A DNA stretch of 64,000 bases from Neoconidiobolus thromboides FSU 785 (taxonomy: Eukaryota; Entomophthoromycota; Entomophthoromycetes; Entomophthorales; Neoconidiobolaceae), in the NCBI GenBank assembly GCA_025603075.1, contig MU626331.1:31758-95757 (forward strand). The letters run 5' to 3'. Each line of letters begins with the position of its first letter. Position 1 is the first letter of the stretch. The notes beneath the pieces were generated by a model that did not search any database, had not been told where the DNA came from, and worked only from the letters and a program-made list of their open reading frames with translations. Of the stretch, positions 1 through 12,018 are shown in pieces. The translations under genes were made by a program, and so were the position numbers.

Positions 1-478
1 GATATATTCTTCCCTGTATTAAATAATATTTAAATATTTCTATAAATTTGCTCAAATAATGTCAAATTGATAATGCAGTAAGTTTTCATACTAGTTAAAT
101 TCTTGAATGTAATTTTTTATTTATCTAAGTATCAATAAAAAAACCAATAATATAAATTTTATTTTTCATGTGTTATCTTTTATTGTAAAAATACGTATTT
201 AGTATTGAAAAAATTCCACATTTATTGTATCTATATGTGTATCATTACAATTGTAAGGTTGCTTAGTAAAATCAGCTATTTTTACTACTACACTTAATTG
301 CTTTATAAGCAATCAAAAGTTTAAACTATTTTTTTAATTATAGTTATAAACTCGATTAGATTTATTTTCTAATTTCTCTTAGTATAAGCCAATTCCATGA
401 ACCATAATACTATAGGACTAACTTGAGTCCTTAGCTAAAGCCCAATAAAAATAGATGATCTGATCCAAATGAAAATAA
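1..478. other. Intergenic, no gene seen
   Basis: AT-rich sequence at the left edge, with no extended reading frame, RNA gene or clear repeat. It contains the 3' flank of the small secreted-protein gene that ends at 479. Confidence 0.6.
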
Positions 479-814
479 CTAACGGGACCATCTATTACGT
501 ATTCCAAACAAGTCAAGTATATCCCTAACTACTGGAAGTGAGGAGACGAGTCCTCCACTGCCACTTTTTTTGGCATACACTACTGGACCCCTCTCTTGCT
601 CTTGGGCAAAATTGGGGTTTGGGAAGTTGCTATCAGAATCAGACCCAGAACCAGAACCAGAGCCTTGGAAATCTCCTTGTTGGCTTCCGCTGTACTCTGC
701 TTGTAAAAAATCTGGTAACCAACTAAGTTGAAAGACAGGAGTTGGGCTATCTGGATATCGACGAAATATACAGTGACAGAAGGCTATTAAATATATTAAA
801 ATTATTAGCTTCAT
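479..814 (-). CDS. Small predicted secreted protein, Ser/Gly/Asp-rich
   Basis: A single-exon reading frame of 111 residues. It opens with a hydrophobic stretch (about residues 1-16, MKLIILIYLIAFCHC) that reads as a signal peptide. A low-complexity middle of alternating Ser-Gly and Ser-Asp (about 50-62) follows, then a basic end (RNRWSR). No enzyme motif is visible, so the function is unknown; an extracellular or wall-associated role is inferred only from the signal peptide. A TATA-like box lies 61 bp upstream of the ATG, which supports a real promoter. The opposite strand has an overlapping 62-codon frame at 538-726 with no support. The start is the only Met before the hydrophobic segment. 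It could be a lineage-specific effector-like or surface protein; it has no clear sequence identity to the secreted proteins near 61-64 kb beyond a similar architecture. Confidence 0.55.
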   Translation of the reverse strand: MKLIILIYLIAFCHCIFRRYPDSPTPVFQLSWLPDFLQAEYSGSQQGDFQGSGSGSGSDSDSNFPNPNFAQEQERGPVVYAKKSGSGGLVSSLPVVRDILDLFGIRNRWSR

Positions 815-2306
815 TGGTATTTAAATTATTTAAATTATTTAATAAATAATCTTAGAATGTGTATTGAAGCTTTGTATATATATTCACTTTGAGATATTCT
901 CGAACTATATTAGTGGATCTTAATAAATCTTAAGTATAGTTTAAACTTTTATTTATTTATTTGGCTAGTTTGTCATTTGTCATTTTGGATCACTTTAAGA
1001 TAGTATAGATTGTTTGACAAACAAACTATATATCAAAGTCCAAAGATCTTTATATTATTATTGTTTTTCCTATGATTAAAAGTAAATATAGCATTTTTTA
1101 ATATTCAATTTAGGAGAAAATGTATACTTTGGATTTAGGTTTCATGCTTACCTTATTTGGTATTGAAGATAAAACCTCTGTAATTTTACCAAACATTTAC
1201 CTATTAGTAATATTTATTTATAAATATCAATGGTTCAATATTGCTGATTACACAATTCACTAAGTTTTAAATATAATAAATGAAGCATTTAATCTAAATG
1301 TGAGTATATGTTGGCTTAGTTATTGAGCTTTTTAGTGTTTTAAGTTAATAAGATATTGTTAAAAAAATTTATTCTGAAGATTTAATGATTGCCTATTAAA
1401 ATTCAAATATAAATTACAAGGATCTAAAATGGCAAACTCATTTTTATATTAATAGATAGTAGATGCTATTTTAAGTACATGTGGGGGAATATCAATTAGT
1501 TGGATACTACTTTCAAACACTAAATTTTTAGTTCGTATCTCAAGTATTCAAAATAACATAAACAACCACGATATCTAACTAAATGATATTTATTATTTCA
1601 AGGAGCTTAATTATCATTACAAAGTAATCTATTGATTTTTATTTAACTTTCAATTACATTTGCTAAAGTTCAATTGAGAAGCAATAAGCGACAATTTTTA
1701 CAACAATCAATTTATATCATTATCATGATTTGTAGTTTAGTTATTAAAGTTTCGCTTTAAAATAAGCAGTTAGCTACTTCATAACTGATCTTTAACAGTC
1801 GTAAAGACAATTTTTTTGTTAGAGTAGCTCTAACAACTCGGATTGCTATAAAATTAATTCTTAAAAATACCAAAAGCAAATAACTTATATCAAAAAAGAG
1901 TCGTAATTACCAAATGCTTTTATTGATATTCTCACCATAAATCACCTATCCCGAAGTCATTTTAACAAGACTTTAAAACCCACCTTGATTACATTTCCTT
2001 CCACTCCAAGTCATTAATTTGATTTAAGAATTGCCCTTTAAAAATTAAAAGTTATGATTAATAATAATTAAATGGGGTATAAAAAAGTAGACATTAAAAA
2101 GCGTAGTATGTTAGATATAGAAATAATATAGAATATGAAAAGTATCTAAAAGATTTTGGTTATAAACAATAAAAAGCTACTTACAGTTGAAATAGAGGAT
2201 TAAAAAGAGAATTAAAGATATTTTAATTAAGATATATTAATCTAGAAAAAAAAATTAAGTATGATTAAAGAACGAACAACATCCTTAATCCTCTAAATAG
2301 AGTAAA
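815..2306. other. Intergenic between secreted-protein and Ras genes
   Basis: AT-rich DNA with many stops in all frames. The promoter of the small secreted-protein gene lies at its left end. No RNA gene or repeat was recognised. Confidence 0.6.
875..884 (-). promoter_or_regulatory. TATA-like box of the small secreted-protein gene
   Basis: TATATATATT-type sequence about 61 bp upstream of the ATG at 814 on the minus strand. Seen directly; function inferred from position. Confidence 0.4.
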
Positions 2307-3120
<814 letters not shown>

Positions 3121-4925
3121 GACTTAATAATAATACAAATAGAATGGATAATTAAAGTAAGGAGGATTAGGGAATTTAATTAATAGAAACTAGGGAAAAA
3201 GGAATTGGTAGATTAAAAAATGGAATTTTAAGCAAATAAAAAATAGCAAATTTGGAATTTTATGCAGAGTTATTATAAAGTGATTGGAATAATAATGAAT
3301 TTCGAACACTTTTTTGGCGACTTATTCTTAGTTTTTAATACAAAAGTTAGATATTAAAAATTTAAAACTTTGAAAATGTTACCACTTTAAAGACAAAATT
3401 TATTTTTATTTCTCTTATTATTTAAAACTTCAATGCTTCTTCACCCTTTTACATTTAAAATAAAACAATATAAATTAGCTATTACAACTATGTAGAACAA
3501 AACAAAAATAAAAGTTAACCAGATCAAACTTAACAAACGTCCACTAATTGGTTAAAAATTAAGGTCCAAAATCAGGTGGAGACCCTATCATTAAGTTAGA
3601 AATTCCTTGATTTGGAAATTGTCCCCTTCTTTAAGTTCTTGGTGCATCACCTTGCCTTTGATTGGTAACTCATTTTTCAAACCCTCCACTAAATTTTTAC
3701 TATTTTGTTTTAGTAGCTATTGGGGATGATTTAATGCCTAACATTAATTTTTATTTAAAAAATTAAGCTATTTGAATTTTAGTTCATACTTTTAAGTACA
3801 ATTTGTTTAAATTACCTCTTGTATAACTATTGATTTATGGATTTATGAAACTCATCATAAATAATATACTCGGTTATCAATTTATTCTATCTTATTTGAA
3901 CCAAACTCTTAGTCATAAAATTATTACTTCATTTTCTTAAAAGTGTTAATCCAACTACAAAACCGTTATTTTTGTATAAGATTAAAATTTTAAAGATTTT
4001 AATAGAATGTACTCTTTTTTTATAATTTTTTACATTTATGTATAATCATCACCCATCAAGTCGTTGAGGTTGTTTAATATGCTGTTAAATTTAAACTTTG
4101 ACATTTTTTAAAACGTAAGGTTTTTAAGATTTATTTCTCAACAATAATTAAGGTTTTATAGCCAATCTAAAGTAATATTTGTATTTTATAATACTAACTT
4201 AAGAAGGGGAGACAATAGATGAAGCATTTCAGTAGTACCCTTTTTATACTATGTTGCAATACCATAATGTTAAGTTGTCTTTTTTCAATAGTCAATGTGG
4301 CTTGATAAAAGTGAACTAGCTTTTTGGAAATCTCGCTTATAATTTCTGGGTATAGATGGAGTATTTAAAAAGTAGCAATATTAATAAAAAACATAGCTCA
4401 TTTATGATGCTGCTATTAAATGCCAAAAACTTGAATATCCACATAACGGTCAATTAGAATCTTGCTTATTTACAAAAATAGCCTTATGGTAATAATAGAA
4501 ATTTTATAAAGTAGATTCATGTGTTAAAATAGCAATCTTATAAATAACAGGAGTTGGAGATTAAAACGCTCAGCTTTATTTTTCAACGAAGTTACTTGGC
4601 TAGACGAATTTGATTTTTAATATCTAAAACACCAAATTGAGCTACATTTAGCTGGTATCTTCATAGTTGTTTAAAAGTCATAAAATCACAATCAATTTTT
4701 AAAGTCTGATCCTTATTTTTAGGAGAATTTTAACACAAATTATTTCTTAAATGAGCATTTAGATTACAAAAGAGTTCTAATAATTGTAATTGTGTAAATA
4801 AAGTGCTTATAAAAATACCACTTAGGTAGCTTGCCCTTATAGAGTTGCAACAGTCGTAAATGCATTCATTTTGATTCGCAAATTAAAATTGTAATTTATA
4901 TATTATTTTAATAATAACATGTATA
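3121..4925. other. Intergenic between Ras and tRNA-Asp
   Basis: About 1.8 kb of AT-rich DNA with no sustained frame. A stretch near 4650-4880 weakly resembles 13690-13870 (similar word order around 'gatcctta' and 'cagtcgta'), which may reflect old repeats. Nothing else could be supported. Confidence 0.5.
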
Positions 4926-4997
4926 TCTCGGGTAGTATAGTGGTGAGTATCCCCGCCTGTCACGCGGGAGACCGGGGTTCAATTCCCCGCTCGAGAG
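4926..4997 (+). tRNA. tRNA-Asp (GTC)
   Basis: A 72-nt cloverleaf. The acceptor stem TCTCGGG pairs with CTCGAGA (one G-T pair), with discriminator G. The D arm begins TAGTATAGTGG. The anticodon stem CCCGC/GCGGG carries loop CTGTCAC, anticodon GTC. The T arm is CGGGG-TTCAATT-CCCCG. No intron. It decodes GAC and GAT. Confidence 0.96.
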
Positions 4998-5794
4998 TGA
5001 TTATATCTTTTACTTGAGAAGTATAACTTTTAATGTAAGAACCAAACAGAAAACAGCTATTTTTACAATCATTAATTATAACTTAAGTGATGTTTTATTA
5101 TAGATCAATAAACATTAGTTTTTTTTACAAATAACTTTGGCTTTTTGATAAGCATTTAAAGATAGAAATGTAACAGCAAGGCGTTTTTACTTTAGAGTGA
5201 ATTGTTAATAGAACAAATTGAAATACGCTATTAAAACTAATGACTATTGCTTAATAAAGTCGAAATTACCTAGAAAACCCTAATACTAATTTTATTTTCC
5301 TTAATGTTTTTTGTTCCCCTTTTTGCAATTTTTATAATATAAAACAATTTGGAATAATTTGTCTTCCTTAAAATTTAGCTTTGCATGTTTAAGCCAAAGT
5401 GCTTAAGCCTATACATTGTTTAAATGTGTTAAAATATGTACAAAAGATATACAGGATTATTATGATTAAATGAAAATAATCATAGTTAAAAACTGAATTT
5501 ATTTTATTTTTATTTCAAATGCTAAAAAATAACCTTTTTAAAAAAGCATTAATTTTTTTTAGCAAAGCCCTGCTGAATCTTATTGGGCTAAAACTAAGTG
5601 TACAGTAGTGTATGATTGGTAGACAATAAAATAAAGCGTACTATTGGATAATGTAGTATGTTACGTTTTAATTTGTTGACTATTACGAATACATTAGTGG
5701 GATGAATTGTTGTAGCAATTTGAATTGTTTAGATAGATTTTAATATTCAGTATCCCTCTTTCCAATTTTATAAGTTTGAAATCAACAATAAAAA
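4998..5794. other. Intergenic, THO2 upstream region
   Basis: AT-rich region between tRNA-Asp and THO2, with no further gene. No convincing TATA box close to the THO2 ATG. Confidence 0.55.
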
Positions 5795-8700
5795 ATGGAA
5801 TTTCCAAATGCTTTGCTATCTATAAATGTCGCTGAAATGAACAGCGAGAGTATCTATCAAATAGTTCGGGAAATCAAAACTGAAAATATGGTTATCGTTC
5901 TTGTTTTTTTCATCTTATCTTTTATCAATAATCCTTTTGAATTTCAATTGATTGAACTCGCTATACAACACCTCCGTGACCAAGCTAATAACTTTGATGA
6001 GATCATGGGTGATGCTTTATTTACTGTTGAGAATCAAGTCGAATCAGAAGAGCATGTTGCTCTATTTTATAAGTTTATTTTAGGGTTGCTGACTCATGGC
6101 TACATCTCTGAAGACGCTCTTGGTGAAAGGCTTGACTTTAAAACACTCAAAAGCCTTAAGCTCATTAGGGACGATGGGAACTTAAACAAAAGGCTTGTCC
6201 GATATAATACTGCTCAATTGTATAAACAGGTTAAATTCAATTTGTTACATGAGTCTTCACTTGGGTATAGTGCTCTTTTCAATGTCATCTTTTGTGCTTT
6301 TATGGATAAGACACCTATTGAGGTTGTTCATCGGGATATAGCTCATTTAGTTGGGGTTCATGCTCTTGATCCTGCCCATGTAATTGACATCGTTATCTCT
6401 GTATTTGCCCAATGCCTTGAAGATAATTATGAATACTTTTTATTTTTGCTAAGTAATTCTCCTTGGTTTAACAATGATCGAGAATTAGGGATCAAAACTT
6501 TTACTGATATAATTGCTTTTAAATTGGCTAATCTTTTGGTACTTGGTAATGTATCAGAATCCGATTGTATCAGATATTATCACGTTGCTGCTTTGCTTAT
6601 TAAATGCGGTTTAGTTGACTTAGAGGTCCTTTATTGCAGGCTCTCTCCTTCAGACGAAAAATGGCAAGAAATTTATAAGGAATGCTTATACGACATGAAA
6701 ACTCAAAAGCATAAATTAGCGCAAGGTGTTATGGCAAGTCTTGATGAAACTTCATCAAATGAGGACGAGGATACAAAAAAGGAAGAAGAAACGGAAATAG
6801 AAGTCGAACCACCTAATCAAAAGCTAGGCTTACTTCGTGCTTTACTATCAATAGGTGCTCTTAATGGCTCACAATGGGTTATTTGTACTGAACCTACCTT
6901 CCTTGCTGCTGATCCTATCAGCTGTAAGCTTTTATGCAGAGTTATTAATAGAATGATTGATTCTGCCGGAGAAGTCCATAATCCTTCATTTTGCCCAGGG
7001 AAATTAGTAGGACTTTCTGGACCATCTAAGAATGCACCAACTATTGACAAGATGGAAGTTGCTCTTGATCCATTAACTTGCCAGATTAACCACGAATTCT
7101 ATTGTAAAAACTGGGATAACGAGATTGTAAAATTAGGAATTACGTTTGATAAATTTGATCACGTGTTTCATTGGTTGCACTATTTAGGACCTAACATCAA
7201 TGACTCTTTATTATATAATAAATTAGCCAGCATGGCTAAAAAGCCACTTGAAGACAATATCAACCGTTTAACAGATACACCTTGGTATCAAGTATTAATG
7301 AAAACTTTATTACCAGGGTTACAATTTGTGGGTATGAATATAGGAATCTTTGGTGTATTATGGGAAACGGTGCGCAAGTTACCCACAGGCTTGAGGTATG
7401 GTATCTATGGTTTATGGGCTGATAAATCTTTTTCTACTGCTGAGTTTAAAGCCAAAAGAAATTCAATTAGGATTCAATCAAATCAGCTTATTACTAGGAT
7501 CACTGACCAGAATTCTGAAGATTTTGCTAGATATTTCAAAGAGTTGATTTATAAAGATCCTATTGTTGCTATTCACAAGGTTTTATTAGATGTCATGATT
7601 TACAACCGTCTTAGCCCTTATCTTGACACTTTTCAATTTATTGCTGACTTTATACCTGACGTTTTTGTCTTTACTTTTCTTAACTTTTTAAGCGATCCAG
7701 AAGCCGGAGACTTACAAGAATCTTCCCGTCTTAAAGATGACTGTATTAACACTGGAGATTGGCTAAGAAATTTGGCTGACTTTGTTACTCTTATTTCAAG
7801 AAAAACTAAAGTATTCCGTTTAGACATACTCTTTACATACATCATTGACCAGTTACATGCAGGGAATGGTTTTGATCTTGCCTTCCTTTCAGCATTGCTT
7901 CATAAAATGGGTGGTGTAGATAGTACTGAAAATGTCAGTGATGTTTACTTTTTAAGTGGAGGAAAAAATCTCAGAACTGAGGCCTTCCCACAAGGAGCTT
8001 CAATCAAAGCTTCATCCAGCAGTGCTTCTCGTTTATATGAATCCCTTATAGACTCTAAGTCCTTACCAATATTACTTGTACTACTCTGTCAACATTTGCA
8101 AAGCGTCATTTATGACAATAAGTGCACTCCTTACTTAGAGGAACGTGAAATCAATGGTAAGAACCTTGTTCCTGGATTAAAGGATTCTTTTATAGCCAAA
8201 TACCATGGTGGGCTTTCTTTCACTAAAGTTAGAGCTTCTCATTATACTTCTGTACAAGACATTTTGCATCGTCTTACTGATTTTTTGTATATTCAACTAG
8301 ACCCGAAGATCAAAGACCCCTTCATCCTTCCTTCTTTAGATCAACTAGTGCATAATTACAAACTATCGCCCACATTAGCATTCAATATCATTAGACCTCT
8401 ACTATCTTGTGGTGTGTATAACGAATATATATCTGAGTCCAGGACTTCTAATATAAATAATGAGATTGAACAGAATGAGACAGTTGAAGGAAAAGAACAG
8501 CTTGATCAAAATAGTACTGTAAATCTTGGTCAAGAAAACTCAGAAACACCTAATAAGATTTGGTTAAATAGTATTAAACCTATTTTCACCCAAATAGAGA
8601 ATTTTATCAATAAGCCTGTTTTATCAATAATTAATGTTGGTTTTTATGCTACTTTTTGGCAACTTAGATTGTACGATATCAACATTCCTTTTGTCCAATA

Positions 8701-11380
8701 TCAAGCCCAATTCGATATTTTTGATCCACAAATTCAGTCGCTTATAAGTGATAGTAAAAAGAGACGCCTTAATTCTGAGGAAAAAGAAAGGCTTGGTGAG
8801 CTTAGGGAGCGTCGCGAAGCCTTAGAAAAAGAGTTAGAGACTCAGAAAAGACTATATGCTTTAACAACTAACCGAATCAATCGTGAGAAGGATAATTGGT
8901 TTGCTACAGATGCGAACCCATCCGATATCATGGACCACATCATTACTTCCTGCCTAATTCCTCGCCTTGTATTTTCTGATTCTGATGCAGTTTATTGTGC
9001 AAAATTTTTGTTCCTGTTACATTCATTTAATTTTAAGAGCTTTTCAATTACAATAATGGTTACTAAACTTTTAAAGTACTTCAAACAACTTTTATCTACT
9101 TGTACCAAATCCGAAGGACGTTTCCTTGCTCTTTTCACCAAAGAATTATTTCAGTTTTTAAAGAATTGGTATTCTAAAGAGGAAGAATATAAAAAAGATA
9201 TCATAGAAAAGAAGTGTTATGGGTTTGCTTTAAATTCTGGATTATTGGAAATCCCGAACATTGAAAATATTCAATCTGATTATCTTCCACATGATGAATA
9301 TTGTAAACTTTATCACCAATGGGAAGCTAATCTATTTAATATATGTTGTTTTGGCCTAGATTCTGCTCAGTACCTTCAGACATTTAACACAGTTGAAATA
9401 CTCGTAAAGCTAGACAATATCTTCCCACGTTCAAACACGCACATTGAAGGCTTAATCAGAAAAGCTGATGATGCAATTGCCAACGACTCCAACAGAGAAT
9501 ATACTTCTTTACTTATTACTTATCGTGGTATATTGCAATTCATGATTAGGGCAAAACAAAATAACGAAAATAGGCCACCTAACGGTGCAGATCCTAGAAG
9601 AGAATCAACCACGCGAGCTAATAGGCCAAACAATACAGATCCATATTCTAGACAAAACCGTCCTTCTAATATTGGTTCAAGAACTACCACTTCAAGGGAT
9701 GATGGCTCAAGAGCTAATCCCAGACCTGATAGAGGAAGTTCTAGAAATGACTATGATAGAAACACCAGAAGATCTCCTGCGCGCACCTCCAACTCAACCC
9801 GCCATTCTAGTGGAAGGACTAGACCAACGTCCCGAGGTAGAGAAGATGAAGGCCTTTCATCAACCCAACGTAGGCCTGAAACATCCCCTGGTAATGGGCA
9901 ATCTCGCTTGCAAACTGGTGAGCCAGGGCTTAAAGAACAACCTTATACTAAGCAAGAGGTGCAAGTCGATCAAAATCAAAGTCAAAGCACTCAAAGTCGT
10001 GATGCTGGTTATGTACGTAATGATCAACCATCTCAACGATCTAGATCGGATGAATTTAAGGAGCATGTGAATAATGTTCCTCAATCTAATATTGAACCTA
10101 AATCCAATGCTCCAGCCCACAGCGGTCAACGTCGTCAACCACTAACCAACGCTAGGCCCCCGGTAGCTCAACAAGTTGACCAAAAGCCTTATCCTTCAAA
10201 TAACAATAAGAACCAAGCTCCAACATCTCAACAAAAAAGTCCAGAGCAAAGGCTTCAACCCCAATCCAACATAGACAAAGCTCCACCATCTCAATCTCAG
10301 CCTAATAATCCTGGGCAAAGAAATCAACCTCCATTCAATGATAATAAAGTCTCAACTCCTCAACTCCAATCTAATAACTCTAATCAAAATCATCAAGTCT
10401 CATCTAGTAACAATAGACCTGCCCCACCCCAATCTTATCCAAGCAACTCTGGTTCACTTGGACAAAGGAACCAACCTCTACAGAATGAAAACAGAAACCC
10501 TCCCCTCTCTCAATCACGTTCTAATAACAGATATGATAAATTAGGAGATAGACTATCAGGTCCTCAGAAGCATCAATCTAATGACGTACAGGGACCACAA
10601 AGAGCATCTGGGTCAATGAATACAAGCACTAATAGCCAAGGTCGTGTTGTAGCTAATAACAATCCAGGCAGTTATGCTAATGAAAGAGTCCATTCATCCC
10701 AGGGAAATGAACACCAACAAATGCCTGTAAGAGGTACTCGTAATATTGTAGCTAATACCAATGAACAACGTGATCATCGTGATTATCCCGATCAGCGCAA
10801 TCAACGCCAAGATAACAGGCAGGAGTTGTTCAACTCAACGAATCAACACAATCAACGTCAAGATCCATCTAATAATTCAACAAACCAAGGAATGCGCTCA
10901 AGTAATCCTCAAGTAAGAAGCCCTAAGCGCCAGCGTGGGGATAATATGGGAGGTTATCAAAACAATGAGGGAAATTTCCGTAATACAAAAGGGAAATTTA
11001 ACAACGAACAAGATGATTATGACAATCACTATAAACAGGGTCAATATAAAGACCACTATCCCCATATGGATCAAAACAACTTTGACAGAAATCGTCGACA
11101 CGATAATTTCAATCGTTCTAGGAACTTAATGAATGCTCATTTACGTGATTCACGTGGCAATTTTGGGAATCAGCATAGAGATGGTTTCCAAGGGCAAAAT
11201 CAACGTAGAGATCAAAATCAACGCAGAGATGATGATTATCAAGGTCAGCGCAGAGATGGTGATGATGACTTTCAGGGCCAAAATCAACGCAGAGATCAAA
11301 ATCAACGTAGAGATAATGATGACTTTCAAGGGCAACCACCTCGTGGTAATTATTATTCAGGCTCTCGCTCTCGCCGTTAA
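5795..11380 (+). CDS. THO2: THO complex subunit 2 (THO2/THOC2)
   Basis: The large scaffold subunit of the nuclear THO complex (part of TREX), which couples transcription to mRNP assembly and export and suppresses R-loops. The uninterrupted frame encodes 1,861 residues. Family-like segments are a mid-region stretch around 686-709 (DQLHAGNGFDLAFLSALL then HKMGG) and the hallmark FYATFWQLRLYDINIPF near 950-965. This is followed by a charged coiled-coil-like segment (about 985-1035, ending INREKDNW), as in THOC2. From about residue 1250 to the end the protein is low complexity, rich in Asn, Gln, Ser, Arg and Pro, with terminal QGQNQRRD-type repeats. This is longer than typical THO2 tails and would be predicted to bind nucleic acid. 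The gene has no intron, unlike SKI2 or the P450 nearby. Antisense frames beneath the tail are compositional shadows. Confidence 0.88.
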   Translation: MEFPNALLSINVAEMNSESIYQIVREIKTENMVIVLVFFILSFINNPFEFQLIELAIQHLRDQANNFDEIMGDALFTVENQVESEEHVALFYKFILGLLTHGYISEDALGERLDFKTLKSLKLIRDDGNLNKRLVRYNTAQLYKQVKFNLLHESSLGYSALFNVIFCAFMDKTPIEVVHRDIAHLVGVHALDPAHVIDIVISVFAQCLEDNYEYFLFLLSNSPWFNNDRELGIKTFTDIIAFKLANLLVLGNVSESDCIRYYHVAALLIKCGLVDLEVLYCRLSPSDEKWQEIYKECLYDMKTQKHKLAQGVMASLDETSSNEDEDTKKEEETEIEVEPPNQKLGLLRALLSIGALNGSQWVICTEPTFLAADPISCKLLCRVINRMIDSAGEVHNPSFCPGKLVGLSGPSKNAPTIDKMEVALDPLTCQINHEFYCKNWDNEIVKLGITFDKFDHVFHWLHYLGPNINDSLLYNKLASMAKKPLEDNINRLTDTPWYQVLMKTLLPGLQFVGMNIGIFGVLWETVRKLPTGLRYGIYGLWADKSFSTAEFKAKRNSIRIQSNQLITRITDQNSEDFARYFKELIYKDPIVAIHKVLLDVMIYNRLSPYLDTFQFIADFIPDVFVFTFLNFLSDPEAGDLQESSRLKDDCINTGDWLRNLADFVTLISRKTKVFRLDILFTYIIDQLHAGNGFDLAFLSALLHKMGGVDSTENVSDVYFLSGGKNLRTEAFPQGASIKASSSSASRLYESLIDSKSLPILLVLLCQHLQSVIYDNKCTPYLEEREINGKNLVPGLKDSFIAKYHGGLSFTKVRASHYTSVQDILHRLTDFLYIQLDPKIKDPFILPSLDQLVHNYKLSPTLAFNIIRPLLSCGVYNEYISESRTSNINNEIEQNETVEGKEQLDQNSTVNLGQENSETPNKIWLNSIKPIFTQIENFINKPVLSIINVGFYATFWQLRLYDINIPFVQYQAQFDIFDPQIQSLISDSKKRRLNSEEKERLGELRERREALEKELETQKRLYALTTNRINREKDNWFATDANPSDIMDHIITSCLIPRLVFSDSDAVYCAKFLFLLHSFNFKSFSITIMVTKLLKYFKQLLSTCTKSEGRFLALFTKELFQFLKNWYSKEEEYKKDIIEKKCYGFALNSGLLEIPNIENIQSDYLPHDEYCKLYHQWEANLFNICCFGLDSAQYLQTFNTVEILVKLDNIFPRSNTHIEGLIRKADDAIANDSNREYTSLLITYRGILQFMIRAKQNNENRPPNGADPRRESTTRANRPNNTDPYSRQNRPSNIGSRTTTSRDDGSRANPRPDRGSSRNDYDRNTRRSPARTSNSTRHSSGRTRPTSRGREDEGLSSTQRRPETSPGNGQSRLQTGEPGLKEQPYTKQEVQVDQNQSQSTQSRDAGYVRNDQPSQRSRSDEFKEHVNNVPQSNIEPKSNAPAHSGQRRQPLTNARPPVAQQVDQKPYPSNNNKNQAPTSQQKSPEQRLQPQSNIDKAPPSQSQPNNPGQRNQPPFNDNKVSTPQLQSNNSNQNHQVSSSNNRPAPPQSYPSNSGSLGQRNQPLQNENRNPPLSQSRSNNRYDKLGDRLSGPQKHQSNDVQGPQRASGSMNTSTNSQGRVVANNNPGSYANERVHSSQGNEHQQMPVRGTRNIVANTNEQRDHRDYPDQRNQRQDNRQELFNSTNQHNQRQDPSNNSTNQGMRSSNPQVRSPKRQRGDNMGGYQNNEGNFRNTKGKFNNEQDDYDNHYKQGQYKDHYPHMDQNNFDRNRRHDNFNRSRNLMNAHLRDSRGNFGNQHRDGFQGQNQRRDQNQRRDDDYQGQRRDGDDDFQGQNQRRDQNQRRDNDDFQGQPPRGNYYSGSRSRR
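11201..11338 (+). repeat. Coding repeats at the THO2 C-terminus
   Basis: Imperfect tandem units encoding NQRRD with acidic DDDFQGQ spacers. The unit CAAAATCAACGYAGAGAT occurs four times, in two adjacent pairs. They probably arose by slippage and give the tail an alternating Arg and Asp pattern. Confidence 0.7.
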
Positions 11381-12018
11381 AAGCCTTTAAGTATGTTTGG
11401 TTCATTTTTAAATTCAAAGTTTATTACTCAATAGTTTTATAGAGTTGGGTATAAATATATGGCGTTGATTATAATAATATTTCCTATCAAACATGAACTT
11501 TATTTTCTCAATAAATTTATAATATTTGAAATAAGTTTCTTGTATCGTTTATTTGAATAAGTCTAAAATAAATTATAAAATTATGAAGATGGGAGTAAAT
11601 TTAAAAATGGTTTAGGATTAAAATATGGGGATGTATTTATTATTTGAGAGCTTTACTAATAATTTTTCCGCTTAAATAGCGCTTAAAAGATGGAAAAAGT
11701 AATGAAATCAAAAAAAATATCCTCATATATATAATCTTTAAATTTATTTAGGTTTAAGTTTGTAAAGTTATGTGAGTATTTTTTTATCCCATTATTTTAT
11801 CTGCTTTTTATACTATGAAAATAATGGGAAACTATTAACTAAACGTTAAAGTAAAAAAGTATCCCAATATGAGGGGTACTATAAAAATAAACAAAACAGC
11901 ATTTTTAAAATAAGTAAAAGCGGGAAAAGGTGAGTTTTGGGTTTAAACTGTCTCACGTTAAAAGTAGATTTACTAAATTTAATATCAAATAGTTAATTAA
12001 TTTATATATATTGTTCAA
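11381..12018. other. Convergent intergenic space, THO2 and tyrosinase
   Basis: The 3' flanks of two converging genes. It holds one copy of the short inverted-repeat element (11623-11728) and nothing else recognisable. Confidence 0.6.
11623..11728 (-). mobile_element. MITE-like element, copy 1
   Basis: A non-coding element of about 106 bp, with ends ATATGGGGATGT and ATATCCTCATAT and the conserved core CGCTTAAATAGCGCTTAAAA. Orientation is assigned as reverse relative to copies that read AAGCGCTATTT on the plus strand. It is one of about 12 copies in this window. Confidence 0.75.

Noticed and set aside
9585-11417. Several plus-frame and minus-frame ORFs within the THO2 tail
   Set aside because: They overlap the real THO2 frame and reflect its skewed codons.
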